Positions 23,790 through 31,396 of a stretch of DNA of 45,247 nucleotides are shown here, in pieces. How positions within the stretch are numbered: the stretch's first letter is position 1; each line of letters starts with the position of its first letter. The notes under the pieces were generated by a model that ran no database searches, was not told the DNA's origin, and saw nothing but the letters and a program-made list of their open reading frames with translations. Location of the stretch: assembly GCA_934466455.1 (NCBI GenBank), contig CAKSLF010000014.1, positions 1-45,247 of the forward strand, in the 5' to 3' direction. This stretch comes from an uncultured Oscillospiraceae bacterium (GTDB taxonomy: Bacteria > Bacillota > Clostridia > Oscillospirales > Ruminococcaceae). The position numbers and the translations under genes are program-made.

Positions 23790-25678
23790 CCGTGCTTTGC
23801 CTTCTTATTTTTATCGTTTACTCTCTTATTCTTGCCGTTATTTTTAGGAAAATAACGGCCGTTTTTGTCGGCAATATTTTTTGCTCGAAAATCTTCACGC
23901 ACAAGGCAGCCTTCTCCGCTTCCGATAAGGTCGTCACGGTGCGCTTTATGCAGTGCTTTTCGGACGGTATCCGCATTGTCCGGAACAAAATATTGCAAAA
24001 GGGTGCGCTGCATCGCTTTTTCCTCCGGGTCGGTGGGAACATACACCTCTTTCATTGTATATGGGTCAAGCCCGGTATAGAACATACAGGTGGAAACTGT
24101 GCCGGGAGTGGGGTAAAAATCCTGCACCTGCTCCGGGCGCAAACCGTATTTTTTCAGGAACTGCGCAACGGCAACGGCGTCTTTAAGCGTGCTTCCCGGG
24201 TGGGAGGACATAAGGTACGGAACAAGATATTGTTCTTTTTTTGCCGAACGGGTAAGCTCCGAAAAACGGGTTTGGAACTTAATGTATGCGTCAATATGCG
24301 GTTTGCCCATAAGGTCAAGCACGCCTGCGCTGCAATGCTCCGGGGCAACCTTTAGATGACCGCTTACATGATATTTTACAAGATCCTTAAAAAAAGAATC
24401 GTCTTTATCCGCCATAACATAGTCATATCGTATGCCGGAGCGTATGAATACCGCCTTTACCTTTGGGAGGGCACGCAGCTCCCTCAAAATTTCAAGGTAT
24501 TCGCTGTGGTCGGCAATAAGAGCGGGGCATGGGGTGGGAGCAAGGCATTTTTTGCCGGGGCAAAGCCCAAGCTTAATCTGCTTATCACAGGAGGGGCGGC
24601 GAAAATCGGCGGACGGACCGCCGACATCGTGTATATATCCCTTAAAGCGAGGGTCATTTGTCATCAGCTTTGCCTCCCGCAAAACAGATTCCTTGCTGCG
24701 GGAGGTAACAAACCGCCCCTGATGAAAAGCAAGAGAGCAGAAATTGCAGCCGCCGAAGCAGCCGCGGTTATGCGTTATGGAGAAAAGCACTTCGTCCAGT
24801 GCGGGAACGCCGCCCGCCTTTGCATAAACAGGGTGAAAGTCCCTCATATAAGGAAGAGCGTAAACTTCGTCAAGTTCCTCTCTGGTCAGCGGCGCAGACG
24901 GCGGATTTTGTACCAGCATAAGCTTTCCGTGCCGCTGAATGATTCTTTTTCCCCTAATGTGGTCCTGCTCGTCCTGCTGCTTGCGGCAGGCGATTGCGTA
25001 GTCCTTTTTGCTTTCACAGACTTTTTCAAAAGAGGGGCACTCCACCGCAGGACCCGGCTCATACTCCGTTACGGGAACAAGATAGCAGGTTCCTTTTATA
25101 TCGTGCATTGCGGAAATCGGCTCTCCGGAATTAAGCCGCTCTGCAATTTCGAGAGTCTGGTGTTCCCCCATTCCGAAAGAAAGCAGGTCCGCACCGGATT
25201 CCAAAAGAACGGAGGGCAAAACCTTGTTGCTCCAATAGTCATAATGGGCAAAGCGGCGGAGAGAAGCTTCGATACCTCCTATGACGACGGGGCTGTCGGG
25301 ATAAATTGATTTTATTTTTTTGGAATATACAGTAACGGCTCTGTCCGGGCGCAAACCGGTTTTCTTTCCGGGAGAGTATGCGTCATCGTGGCGGCGGCGT
25401 TTTGCAACGGTGTAGTGCGCTACCATGGAGTCAAGGTTTCCTGCGGATACAAAGAAACCGAGGCGGGGCTTTCCAAACTTTGTGAAGTCAAAATTATCTT
25501 TCCAATTTGGTTGGGCGAGTATTGCAACACGGTAGCCCCGGCTCTCCAAAAGCCGGGTTAATATAGCCGAGCCAAAGGTTGGGTGGTCAACATAGGCGTC
25601 GCCGGTTACAAAAACAAAGTCAACTTCGTTCCAGCCAAGTTTTTTCATATCCTCACGGTTTATCGGTAAAAAAGGCAT
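23786..25678 (-). CDS. ygiQ: YgiQ-family radical SAM protein
   Basis: A 630-residue radical SAM enzyme of the YgiQ family. It opens MPFLPINREDMKKLGWNEVDFVFVTGDAYVDHPTFG, the family hallmark. It has SPVVIGGIEASLRRFAHYDYWSNK and the radical SAM cluster site RGCFGGCNFC (CxxxCxxC, about residues 305-312). Further on come the family's FRRPSC, CPGKKC and CPALI cysteines, and a KVAPEHCSAGVL segment. Substrate and product are unknown; a role in RNA or cofactor modification has been speculated. The C-terminus is basic and low-complexity (NGKNKRVNDKNKKAKHG), as in other members. ATG 25678 follows GGAGG. Pr6Pr follows with ATGA coupling. Confidence 0.93.
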   Translation of the reverse strand: MPFLPINREDMKKLGWNEVDFVFVTGDAYVDHPTFGSAILTRLLESRGYRVAILAQPNWKDNFDFTKFGKPRLGFFVSAGNLDSMVAHYTVAKRRRHDDAYSPGKKTGLRPDRAVTVYSKKIKSIYPDSPVVIGGIEASLRRFAHYDYWSNKVLPSVLLESGADLLSFGMGEHQTLEIAERLNSGEPISAMHDIKGTCYLVPVTEYEPGPAVECPSFEKVCESKKDYAIACRKQQDEQDHIRGKRIIQRHGKLMLVQNPPSAPLTREELDEVYALPYMRDFHPVYAKAGGVPALDEVLFSITHNRGCFGGCNFCSLAFHQGRFVTSRSKESVLREAKLMTNDPRFKGYIHDVGGPSADFRRPSCDKQIKLGLCPGKKCLAPTPCPALIADHSEYLEILRELRALPKVKAVFIRSGIRYDYVMADKDDSFFKDLVKYHVSGHLKVAPEHCSAGVLDLMGKPHIDAYIKFQTRFSELTRSAKKEQYLVPYLMSSHPGSTLKDAVAVAQFLKKYGLRPEQVQDFYPTPGTVSTCMFYTGLDPYTMKEVYVPTDPEEKAMQRTLLQYFVPDNADTVRKALHKAHRDDLIGSGEGCLVREDFRAKNIADKNGRYFPKNNGKNKRVNDKNKKAKHG

Positions 25679-25767
25679 AATAACCTCCGAAAAAATTTAC
25701 TGCACTAATTTTAGCACAAAACGGCGGAATATAAAAGAGATTAAATAATGAATTAATAATTTATCCG

Positions 25768-25796
25768 TTGACACGGCGTCGAAAAAAGGATAAAAT
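25768..25796 (+). promoter_or_regulatory. Consensus SigA promoter
   Basis: TTGACA (25768-25773), 17 bp, TAAAAT (25791-25796), upstream of the 67-residue secreted/membrane peptide gene. Confidence 0.8.
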
Positions 25797-25842
25797 CAGT
25801 ATAAAATACAGTAAAAAAATCTCCTTGAAACGAGTGATATAT

Positions 25843-26046
25843 ATGAAAAAATTTTTTTCCGCCCTCATTGCAGCAGCAACTCCGTTTATACTTGCGGCGA
25901 CGGCGTATGCCGGCGCACCTTCTCCGGAGGAAGGAATTGCCGAGATGTTTGAATCCGGCGGAGTATGGGTATTTATAGCGGGCGGAGCAGCCGTTGTTGC
26001 CCTTGTTGTCGGAATAATCGTTATTGCAACGGGAAAGAAAAAATAA
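25843..26046 (+). CDS. Small exported single-span protein (67 aa), unknown function
   Basis: I do not recognise the family. The product has a signal peptide (MKKFFSALIAAATPFILAATAYA), a short acidic stretch (GAPSPEEGIAEMFESGG) and a C-terminal membrane span (VWVFIAGGAAVVALVVGIIVIA) with a GKKK end. It could be a small membrane protein with its linker outside. ATG 25843 fits the signal peptide; the ribosome binding site is weak (GAGTGA). It has its own consensus promoter and its own terminator, so it is a monocistronic, probably well-expressed gene. Confidence 0.8.
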   Translation: MKKFFSALIAAATPFILAATAYAGAPSPEEGIAEMFESGGVWVFIAGGAAVVALVVGIIVIATGKKK

Positions 26047-26061
26047 AAATAGTAAACGAAG

Positions 26062-26093
26062 AAAAGGCGCAAAGCATTGCTTTGCGCCTTTTT
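26062..26093 (+). terminator. Terminator of the 67-aa gene
   Basis: AAAAGGCGCAAAGC (26062-26075) / GCTTTGCGCCTTTT (26079-26092), loop ATT, then T. Strong hairpin 15 bp after the stop codon. Confidence 0.9.
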
Positions 26094-26161
26094 AGGTGTG
26101 AATTTTGTTCCCGCCTTTTGTCATAAGCTTAAGGGAAAATTTTACGAAGCGGGGCGGTTTT

Positions 26162-26332
26162 GTGGGTTGTAAAGAAGCCGTGGCGGCGGTTACCGCATTG
26201 GCTTTTGTGATAACGGAGAATCTGTCTGCGGAACAAAGCGCATTTTTGGCGGCAATTTTTGCTCAGCTTGGGGATACGATTGCGGCAATTCTTGCGGGCA
26301 ATTCGCTTTGCGGAAAAAATCAAAGCGAATAG
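26162..26332 (+). CDS. Small DUF6774-like protein (56 aa)
   Basis: The 56-residue frame reads MGCKEAVAAVTALAFVITE, then LSAEQSAFLAAIFAQLGDTI and AAILAGNSLC. It resembles the Clostridia DUF6774 family (Cys near the start, ALA..IAE, LAAxFxQLGDTL, late Cys), whose function is unknown. The amphipathic/hydrophobic helices suggest a small membrane-associated protein. GTG 26162 is chosen because GGGGCGG lies upstream and the family N-terminus fits. Its last 13 bp overlap the 3' end of the convergent uracil-DNA glycosylase gene. I am fairly, not fully, sure of the family. Confidence 0.65.
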   Translation: MGCKEAVAAVTALAFVITENLSAEQSAFLAAIFAQLGDTIAAILAGNSLCGKNQSE

Positions 26333-26892
26333 GTTTCGGGGCAGATTTCCTTGATTTTTTGCTGAAGAGCAAAGAAATCCTCCATTGCGTCGGGCTTGCT
26401 TCTCGGATTGCGCAAAAGCGCAGCCGGGTGAAAGGTGCCCATAACAAGGCGGCCGTCTTTTTCAATAAACTGACCGTGCTCTTTTGTGACCTTAAAATTG
26501 GGGTCGATAAAACGGATTGCGGCTACCCTTCCGAGGCAGACGATAATTTTTGGATTTATAAGTTCGATTTGGGCTTGCAGCCAATCCCGGCAGGCAGAAA
26601 CTTCGTCCTCCTCCGGGTCGCGGTTTTTCGGCGGGCGGCATTTTACCATATTTGCAATATAAATATTGCTTTTGCGGGAAAGGTCAACGACCTCAAGCAT
26701 TTTATCAAGGAGCATTCCGCCCCGCCCGACAAAAGGTTCGCCCTTAATGTCCTCGTTTTCGCCGGGGCCCTCGCCGATAAACAGAACATCGGCATTCGGA
26801 TTACCGATACCGAAAACAACATTGGTTCTTGTGGAGCAAAGCTTGCATTTTTGACAGCCGATACACTCGGCACGAAGCTCTTCAAGAGTCAT
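26320..26892 (-). CDS. Family 4 uracil-DNA glycosylase (Fe-S)
   Basis: A 190-residue uracil-DNA glycosylase of the type 4 (UdgA/UDGa) class, which removes uracil from DNA using a fold that carries a 4Fe-4S cluster. The cluster Cys are visible as CxxC..CxxC near the N-terminus (CIGCQKCKLC), then MVKCRPPKNRDP and SACRDWL. The active-site motif 1 is GEGPGENED (about 41-49), followed by GEPFVGRGG, and motif 2 is TFHPAALLRNP. ATG 26892 has GGAGG upstream. It is a single gene, with no repair partners beside it. Confidence 0.93.
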   Translation of the reverse strand: MTLEELRAECIGCQKCKLCSTRTNVVFGIGNPNADVLFIGEGPGENEDIKGEPFVGRGGMLLDKMLEVVDLSRKSNIYIANMVKCRPPKNRDPEEDEVSACRDWLQAQIELINPKIIVCLGRVAAIRFIDPNFKVTKEHGQFIEKDGRLVMGTFHPAALLRNPRSKPDAMEDFFALQQKIKEICPETYSL

Positions 26893-26979
26893 AATATCCC
26901 TCCGAAAAAAGTCATAAAAATATCATATAGCAAAACTTGAAGAATGGCAAGAGAAAATTAAAAAAACAGCAAAAAGCTT

Positions 26980-27011
26980 CGTGCTCAAAAGATAATATGC
27001 ACCGTGCTCAA
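26980..27011 (+). repeat. Two direct copies of CGTGCTCAA at the end of the amidase gene
   Basis: CGTGCTCAA at 26980-26988 and 27003-27011. The second covers the amidase stop codon (TCA at 27008-27010 is its TGA). A third copy lies at 27131-27139 inside the gene. Confidence 0.6.
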
Positions 27012-27748
27012 ACAAGGCGTATATAGTCCGAACTGGAAAAACCGACGGTTCCGTTATAGTTTACGGTGTACCAATTTTTTTGCTGACCAAGAACAGTGAG
27101 CACGGCTCCGTTTGGGGCAGAGCCTATAACCGTGCTCAAAATGTCCGGCTTGCTACGGATATTAAGATTGCCGGTGCTCGTGGAAACAATCCCTGTTTGC
27201 GGTGCCTGCGGCGGAATAAGAGGAAGCCCAAAATATTCTGTCATGGAAAGAGCAAGCTTTTCCGCAATTTCCTCAAGATTGGAGGTTATCCACCTGGCAT
27301 CCTGCTCGTTGTCATGATAGCCGATTTCCGCAAGTACGGCGGGAGCACGGGTGCGGGTCACCTCGCCAAGATAGGTGGTAGGTTCGGCACGAACCTTTTC
27401 CGGCAGGGGATAAATGCTGCGCAAATTGTCCGCAATAAGCGTTGCCGCCCGCCGCCCGTTCGTGCTGTTTGGAGCATAGAATGCAATAATTCCTCTTGCG
27501 GTGCCGTATTTACCCTCCGGTGCTGCGTTTGAGTGGAGCGCAAGGTGAAAATCGTAGTTTCCGGCATTGGAGGCACGGATTGAGGAAGCGGCGGTCATTT
27601 GCGGCGTGTTTCTGACATATCTTATGCCGGAGGAGGTGAGCCATGGCTCAAGCTCGTCTGCAAGAAGATTCATCCAGTATTCTTCCGAGCCGCCGGAAAC
27701 ATAAATATTCGATTCTTGGGTTGAAGGGCTTAAATATATAATTGGCAT
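27008..27748 (-). CDS. N-acetylmuramoyl-L-alanine amidase with C-terminal SH3b domain
   Basis: A 246-residue Amidase_3-type hydrolase. The N-terminal part has NIYVSGGSEEYWMNLLADEL, the metal-site segment FHLALHSNAAP (HSN motif), and AVLAEIGYHDN (catalytic Glu), the zinc-dependent MurNAc-L-Ala amidase pattern. The first zinc ligand segment differs from the usual 'GHGG', with LSPSTQESN in its place, as in the CwlC-like N-acetylmuramoyl amidases of Clostridia that act on spore or mother-cell wall. A bacterial SH3 domain follows from about residue 185 (GNLNIRSKPDILSTVIGSAPNGAVLTVL...WYTVNYNG). No signal peptide is visible, consistent with mother-cell lysis amidases. ATG 27748 follows GGAGG. Confidence 0.85.
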   Translation of the reverse strand: MPIIYLSPSTQESNIYVSGGSEEYWMNLLADELEPWLTSSGIRYVRNTPQMTAASSIRASNAGNYDFHLALHSNAAPEGKYGTARGIIAFYAPNSTNGRRAATLIADNLRSIYPLPEKVRAEPTTYLGEVTRTRAPAVLAEIGYHDNEQDARWITSNLEEIAEKLALSMTEYFGLPLIPPQAPQTGIVSTSTGNLNIRSKPDILSTVIGSAPNGAVLTVLGQQKNWYTVNYNGTVGFSSSDYIRLV

Positions 27749-27918
27749 ACCGATTACCTCCGAAAAAAGTATGTAATATTATATTATGACAGTGATAAAA
27801 TAATGCCGAAAAACAGATTTTTGTAAAAACAGGTGTTTTGTTTGTCGGAATTTTATATAAACAGGCAATATTTTTATAAAAAACTATTAAAATAGTAAAT
27901 GGAAATAAATATAACTTT

Positions 27919-27949
27919 TTGATATACTTTATTGTTGGTATAGTATTAT
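27919..27949 (+). promoter_or_regulatory. Probable promoter of phoH
   Basis: TTGATA (27919-27924), then TAGTAT (27941-27946, 16-bp spacer) or TATTAT (27944-27949). The gene's ribosome binding site begins 4 bp later. The 170 bp upstream of this promoter are AT-rich and hold nothing I recognise. Confidence 0.45.
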
Positions 27950-27964
27950 AGTAAAGGAGAAAGC

Positions 27965-28975
27965 ATTACGGAGCAATTACTTGATATCGGCAGAATGGAA
28001 AATGCGGTTGCACTTTTCGGAAGCTTTGATGAGAACATAAAGCTTATCGAACGGGAATTCGGCGTTTCTATCCTTAACAGAGGCACGCAGATAAAAATAT
28101 CCGGCGAACCGGAGGATGTTTCTCTGGCAGGAAAGGCAATGCAGGGGCTTTTGCAGCTTATCAACCGGGGAGAACAGCTTAATGACCAGAATGTGCGCTA
28201 CATTATCGCCTTGGTAAAAGAAGGAAATGAGGAAAAGGTAAGCGACATCGGTTCGGACTGCGTTTGCATAACCTCAAAGGGTCGCCCGGTAAAGGCAAAA
28301 ACCCTCGGGCAAAAGGCATACCTTGAGGCAATAAGAAAAAATACCGTTACAATCGGCGTGGGTCCTGCGGGGACGGGCAAAACATATCTTGCCGTGGCGA
28401 TGGCGGTGCGCTGCTTCCGTGACCAGGAGGTAAACCGTATAATCCTTACCCGCCCGGCTGTTGAAGCGGGAGAAAAGCTTGGATTCCTGCCGGGAGATTT
28501 GCAGAATAAGGTTGACCCATATCTGCGTCCGCTTTATGATGCACTTTTTGAAATGCTCGGTTCGGAAAATTATCAGAGGCTGGTAGAACGGGGAAATATC
28601 GAGGTTGCGCCTCTTGCATACATGAGAGGTCGGACTCTTGACGATTCATTTATAATTCTTGATGAAGCGCAAAATACAACCCCGGAGCAGATGAAAATGT
28701 TCCTTACAAGGCTCGGCTTTAACTCAAAGGCGGTAATAAACGGCGATATTACACAAATTGACCTTCCGTCGGTGAAAAAGAGCGGGCTTGCGGAGGCTAT
28801 GACCGTGCTTAAGGACATCGATGACATTGCGCTTATAAAATTTACGGAAAAAGATGTTGTCCGCCACAGATTGGTTCAAAATATAATAAAAGCATACGAA
28901 AAATATTACGAGGGAAAGGCAAAAGAAAATGGCAATCGCAAAAGTTATCATATCAAACAGGCAGAAAGAAATTAA
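27965..28975 (+). CDS. phoH: PhoH-family ATPase, starting at AUU
   Basis: A 336-residue P-loop ATPase of the PhoH/PhoL family, linked to RNA metabolism and usually next to ybeY. Walker A is GPAGTGKT (about 134-141); RPAVEAGEKLGFLPGDLQNKVDPYLRPLYDAL and FIILDEAQNTTPEQMKMFLTR (Walker B) are hallmark segments. The N-terminus matters for the start: ATT 27965 follows AAAGGAG (27953-27959) and reads (M)TEQLLDIGRMENAVALFGSFDENIKLIE, which fits the family N-terminus. The first ATG (27995) lies ten codons later with no ribosome binding site at good spacing. ATT is a rare start codon. The stop overlaps ybeY by 47 bp. First gene of a repair/ribosome operon. Confidence 0.92.
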   Translation: MTEQLLDIGRMENAVALFGSFDENIKLIEREFGVSILNRGTQIKISGEPEDVSLAGKAMQGLLQLINRGEQLNDQNVRYIIALVKEGNEEKVSDIGSDCVCITSKGRPVKAKTLGQKAYLEAIRKNTVTIGVGPAGTGKTYLAVAMAVRCFRDQEVNRIILTRPAVEAGEKLGFLPGDLQNKVDPYLRPLYDALFEMLGSENYQRLVERGNIEVAPLAYMRGRTLDDSFIILDEAQNTTPEQMKMFLTRLGFNSKAVINGDITQIDLPSVKKSGLAEAMTVLKDIDDIALIKFTEKDVVRHRLVQNIIKAYEKYYEGKAKENGNRKSYHIKQAERN

Positions 28976-29420
28976 AATCCCCTCCGGCGTAAGGCTGCTT
29001 ATGCGGCGTTGCTGCCAGGCGGTGCTTCAATCGGAAAATTTTCCGGAACCGGCGGAAATTTGCATAAGCTTTATTTCCAACGATGAGATAAAGGAACTTA
29101 ATAGGGATTTCAGAGGGGTGGACGCAGTTACGGATGTGCTTTCGTTCCCTTTGGGAGAAAACGGAGTGTATGACCGCAACCCGGATACCGGAGCCTTGCA
29201 ACTTGGCGATATTGCAATATCTATGCAAAAAGCGGAGCAGCAGGCGGAACAGTACGGTCATACATTACAAAGGGAAGTTGCGTACCTTACAGTACATTCA
29301 ACTTTGCACTTGCTTGGTTACGACCATGTAAACGGCGGGCTGGAACAGGTTCGTATGAGAGAAAGGGAAGAAGCGGTGCTTGCAAAGCTTGGGCTTGAGC
29401 GCAGCGCAACTTATGTTTGA
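28929..29420 (+). CDS. ybeY: YbeY endoribonuclease / rRNA maturation factor
   Basis: A 163-residue YbeY protein, a zinc-dependent factor for 16S rRNA 3' end maturation and ribosome quality control. The metal site HSTLHLLGYDH (three His) is intact, preceded by the family's GVDAVTDVLSFPLGE and LGDIAISMQKAEQQA. ATG 28929 lies inside the last 47 bp of phoH, in another frame, after GAGGGAAAGG. The era gene follows 14 bp after the stop. The length and order phoH-ybeY-era are as expected in Firmicutes, although dgkA/cdd often found between ybeY and era are missing here. Confidence 0.95.
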   Translation: MAIAKVIISNRQKEIKIPSGVRLLMRRCCQAVLQSENFPEPAEICISFISNDEIKELNRDFRGVDAVTDVLSFPLGENGVYDRNPDTGALQLGDIAISMQKAEQQAEQYGHTLQREVAYLTVHSTLHLLGYDHVNGGLEQVRMREREEAVLAKLGLERSATYV

Positions 29421-29434
29421 CGGAGAGAAAGAAA

Positions 29435-30346
29435 ATGAATTTTAACGATTTTGATACAAAGTCGGCGTTTATCGCCATTGTCGGACGCCCTAATGTGGGA
29501 AAAAGCTCGCTTCTTAACGCATTGGTCGGAGAAAAGGTCGCAGCGGTTTCCGCAAAGCCCCAAACAACCCGCACAAGAATAACCGGCATACTTACAAGGG
29601 GAAAAACCCAGCTTGTGTTTATTGATACCCCCGGACTGCATAAGCCCCGTACAAAGCTTGCGGATTTTATGGTCAAGCAGGTCGGAGATTCCGTTTCGGA
29701 TGTTGATCTTGCCGTGCTTGTAACGGAGCCGAAGGGAGAAATCTGCGCAGCGGAAAAAGAGCTTATGCAGCGTTTCAGAGATTTGCATATGCCGGCAATC
29801 CTCTGCGTAAACAAGATTGATACGCTTGAACATAAGGAAGAAATGCTTGAAAAAATTGCGGCACTTTCTTCGGAGTTTGAGTTTGAGCAGGTAGTGCCGA
29901 TTTCCGCATTGCAAAACGACGGAATTGACATTCTTGTTTCCGTTTTGGAGGGCTATGCAAAGCCCGGTCCTCACTATTTTGCGGACGATTCCCTTACCGA
30001 CCAACCGGAAAGAGCGATAGTTGCGGAGCTTATCCGGGAACGGATCCTCGTTGACCTTGAAAACGAGGTTCCCCACGGAGTAGCCGTTTCCATTGAATCT
30101 ATGAAAGAGCGGGAAGGCAAGGACATTGTTGACATAGAAGCAATGATTTATTGCGAAAAAGACAGCCACAAGGGGATTATCATCGGCAAAAAAGGTGCGA
30201 TGCTTAAAAAAATCGGAACGGAAGCCAGAAGCAGCATAGAACGCTTTCTCGGGTGCAAGGTCAACCTTCAGTGCTGGGTAAAGGTAAAAGAAGATTGGCG
30301 AAACCGCGAAGGCTTGCTCAGAAACTTTGGTTTTACGGAGCAATAA
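29435..30346 (+). CDS. era: GTPase Era
   Basis: A 303-residue Era GTPase that binds 16S rRNA and aids 30S assembly. G1 is GRPNVGKS (17-24), the effector region is PQTTRTRI, G3 is IDTPGLH, G4 is VNKIDT, and the C-terminal KH domain is seen from GIIIGKKGAMLKKIG. The tail VNLQCWVKVKEDWRNREGLLRNFGF is typical. ATG 29435 is 8 bp after GGAGAG; the TTG 18 bp upstream would precede that site. It is in the same operon direction as phoH and ybeY. Confidence 0.97.
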   Translation: MNFNDFDTKSAFIAIVGRPNVGKSSLLNALVGEKVAAVSAKPQTTRTRITGILTRGKTQLVFIDTPGLHKPRTKLADFMVKQVGDSVSDVDLAVLVTEPKGEICAAEKELMQRFRDLHMPAILCVNKIDTLEHKEEMLEKIAALSSEFEFEQVVPISALQNDGIDILVSVLEGYAKPGPHYFADDSLTDQPERAIVAELIRERILVDLENEVPHGVAVSIESMKEREGKDIVDIEAMIYCEKDSHKGIIIGKKGAMLKKIGTEARSSIERFLGCKVNLQCWVKVKEDWRNREGLLRNFGFTEQ

Positions 30347-30431
30347 AAAATAGATTAAATTACCTCTCATAAGAAATTTTTGCGCTCATAAAATAATTGT
30401 GCAGAATCTTTTTTATACGGGGTAAAGGGAT

Positions 30432-30641
30432 ATGAACGAAAAAGCGTGGAAAAATTTTGAGAAAACGGGCAGTGTGGCGGATTATCTGAGCTACAAGTTG
30501 GGATGCGAAAATGAAGCACACGGCTCCGTTTTCGCAGGTGCGGCGGAGCTGCGCCATAAAAAATTTTACCGCAGTACGGAGAAACCGAAAAATGCAGATA
30601 AAGACAAAGGCAATAGTTCTGCGGGCACAGGACTACAATGA
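30432..30641 (+). CDS. yqzL: YqzL-like small protein, extended and overlapping recO
   Basis: A 69-residue frame whose first 22 residues, MNEKAWKNFEKTGSVADYLSYK, match the YqzL family (WxxFxxTGxxxxYLxYK), the short protein found between era and recO in B. subtilis. Usual YqzL is about 45 residues. Here the frame runs on into a Gly/Lys-rich tail and its last 50 bp overlap recO. ATG 30432 has AAAGGG 5 bp upstream. The position is the strongest support. Its function is unknown. Confidence 0.75.
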   Translation: MNEKAWKNFEKTGSVADYLSYKLGCENEAHGSVFAGAAELRHKKFYRSTEKPKNADKDKGNSSAGTGLQ

Positions 30642-31377
30642 AAACGACAAGCTGCTCACGCTGCTTACCGAGGAGCGGGGGCTTGTTTTTGCATATGTCT
30701 TTGGTGCAAGAAAGATGAAAAGCCGCCTTGGCGCAGTATGTTCAATGCTGTCCTACGGCGAATTTGTACTTTTTGAAAACAAGGGAAAATACAATGTTGA
30801 CAGCGCAGATACCGAGCGGCTCTTTTTCGGAATCCGGCAGGACCTTGAAAAGCTTGCTTATGCAAGCTATTTTTGCGAGTTGTGCTCAAGTATAATCACG
30901 GCGGAGGAGCCCGCCGGAGATATTATGCGGCTTTTGCTCAATACTTTGCACTTTCTTGAAAACGGAAAAATGCTGCCGGAACTGTTAAAGGCTGTTTTTG
31001 AGCTGCGAGCCATGTGCCTGATAGGATATGCGCCCAACCTGATTGCCTGCAATTCCTGCGGGCATTACGAAAAGGATATGTTTTGGTTCGATTTAATCAG
31101 GGGCTGCGCCATTTGTATGGAATGTAAGCCTGCAGGCGACCCAAAGGACGATATGCCTATGTCCAAAGCAGTCTTTCTTGCCGCAAGGCATATAGTTTAT
31201 GCTCCGCCGGAAAAGCTTTTTTCGTTCCGGCTGGGAGAAAATGCGTCTGCGGAGCTTTCTCGCATAACGGAAAAGTATGCGGCACTCCAAACGGATAAAA
31301 ATTATCCTACACTGGAATTTCTTAATTCCACAAAAGAAGTATTCAAAGAACCTTCCTTTGCTGCAACAGAGGAATGA
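30592..31377 (+). CDS. recO: DNA repair protein RecO
   Basis: A 261-residue RecO, which loads RecA at single-strand gaps with RecR and RecF. The N-terminal OB fold is IKTKAIVLRAQDYNENDKLLTLLTEERGLVFAYVFGARKMKSRLG. The helical part has FCELCSSII and the zinc-finger CNSCG...CAICMEC (about 170-197). The RKMKS basic stretch is expected for DNA binding. ATG 30592 lies inside the yqzL-like frame, with GGAGA 10 bp upstream. MutS2 follows, giving a small repair cluster. Confidence 0.93.
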   Translation: MQIKTKAIVLRAQDYNENDKLLTLLTEERGLVFAYVFGARKMKSRLGAVCSMLSYGEFVLFENKGKYNVDSADTERLFFGIRQDLEKLAYASYFCELCSSIITAEEPAGDIMRLLLNTLHFLENGKMLPELLKAVFELRAMCLIGYAPNLIACNSCGHYEKDMFWFDLIRGCAICMECKPAGDPKDDMPMSKAVFLAARHIVYAPPEKLFSFRLGENASAELSRITEKYAALQTDKNYPTLEFLNSTKEVFKEPSFAATEE

Positions 31378-31396
31378 CAGTAAAAGAGGTAACAAT

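Noticed and set aside
23130..26332. Two convergent gene pairs each overlapping by 13 bp (23130-23142, 26320-26332)
   Set aside because: The equal length is most likely coincidence; the sequences of the two overlaps are unrelated.
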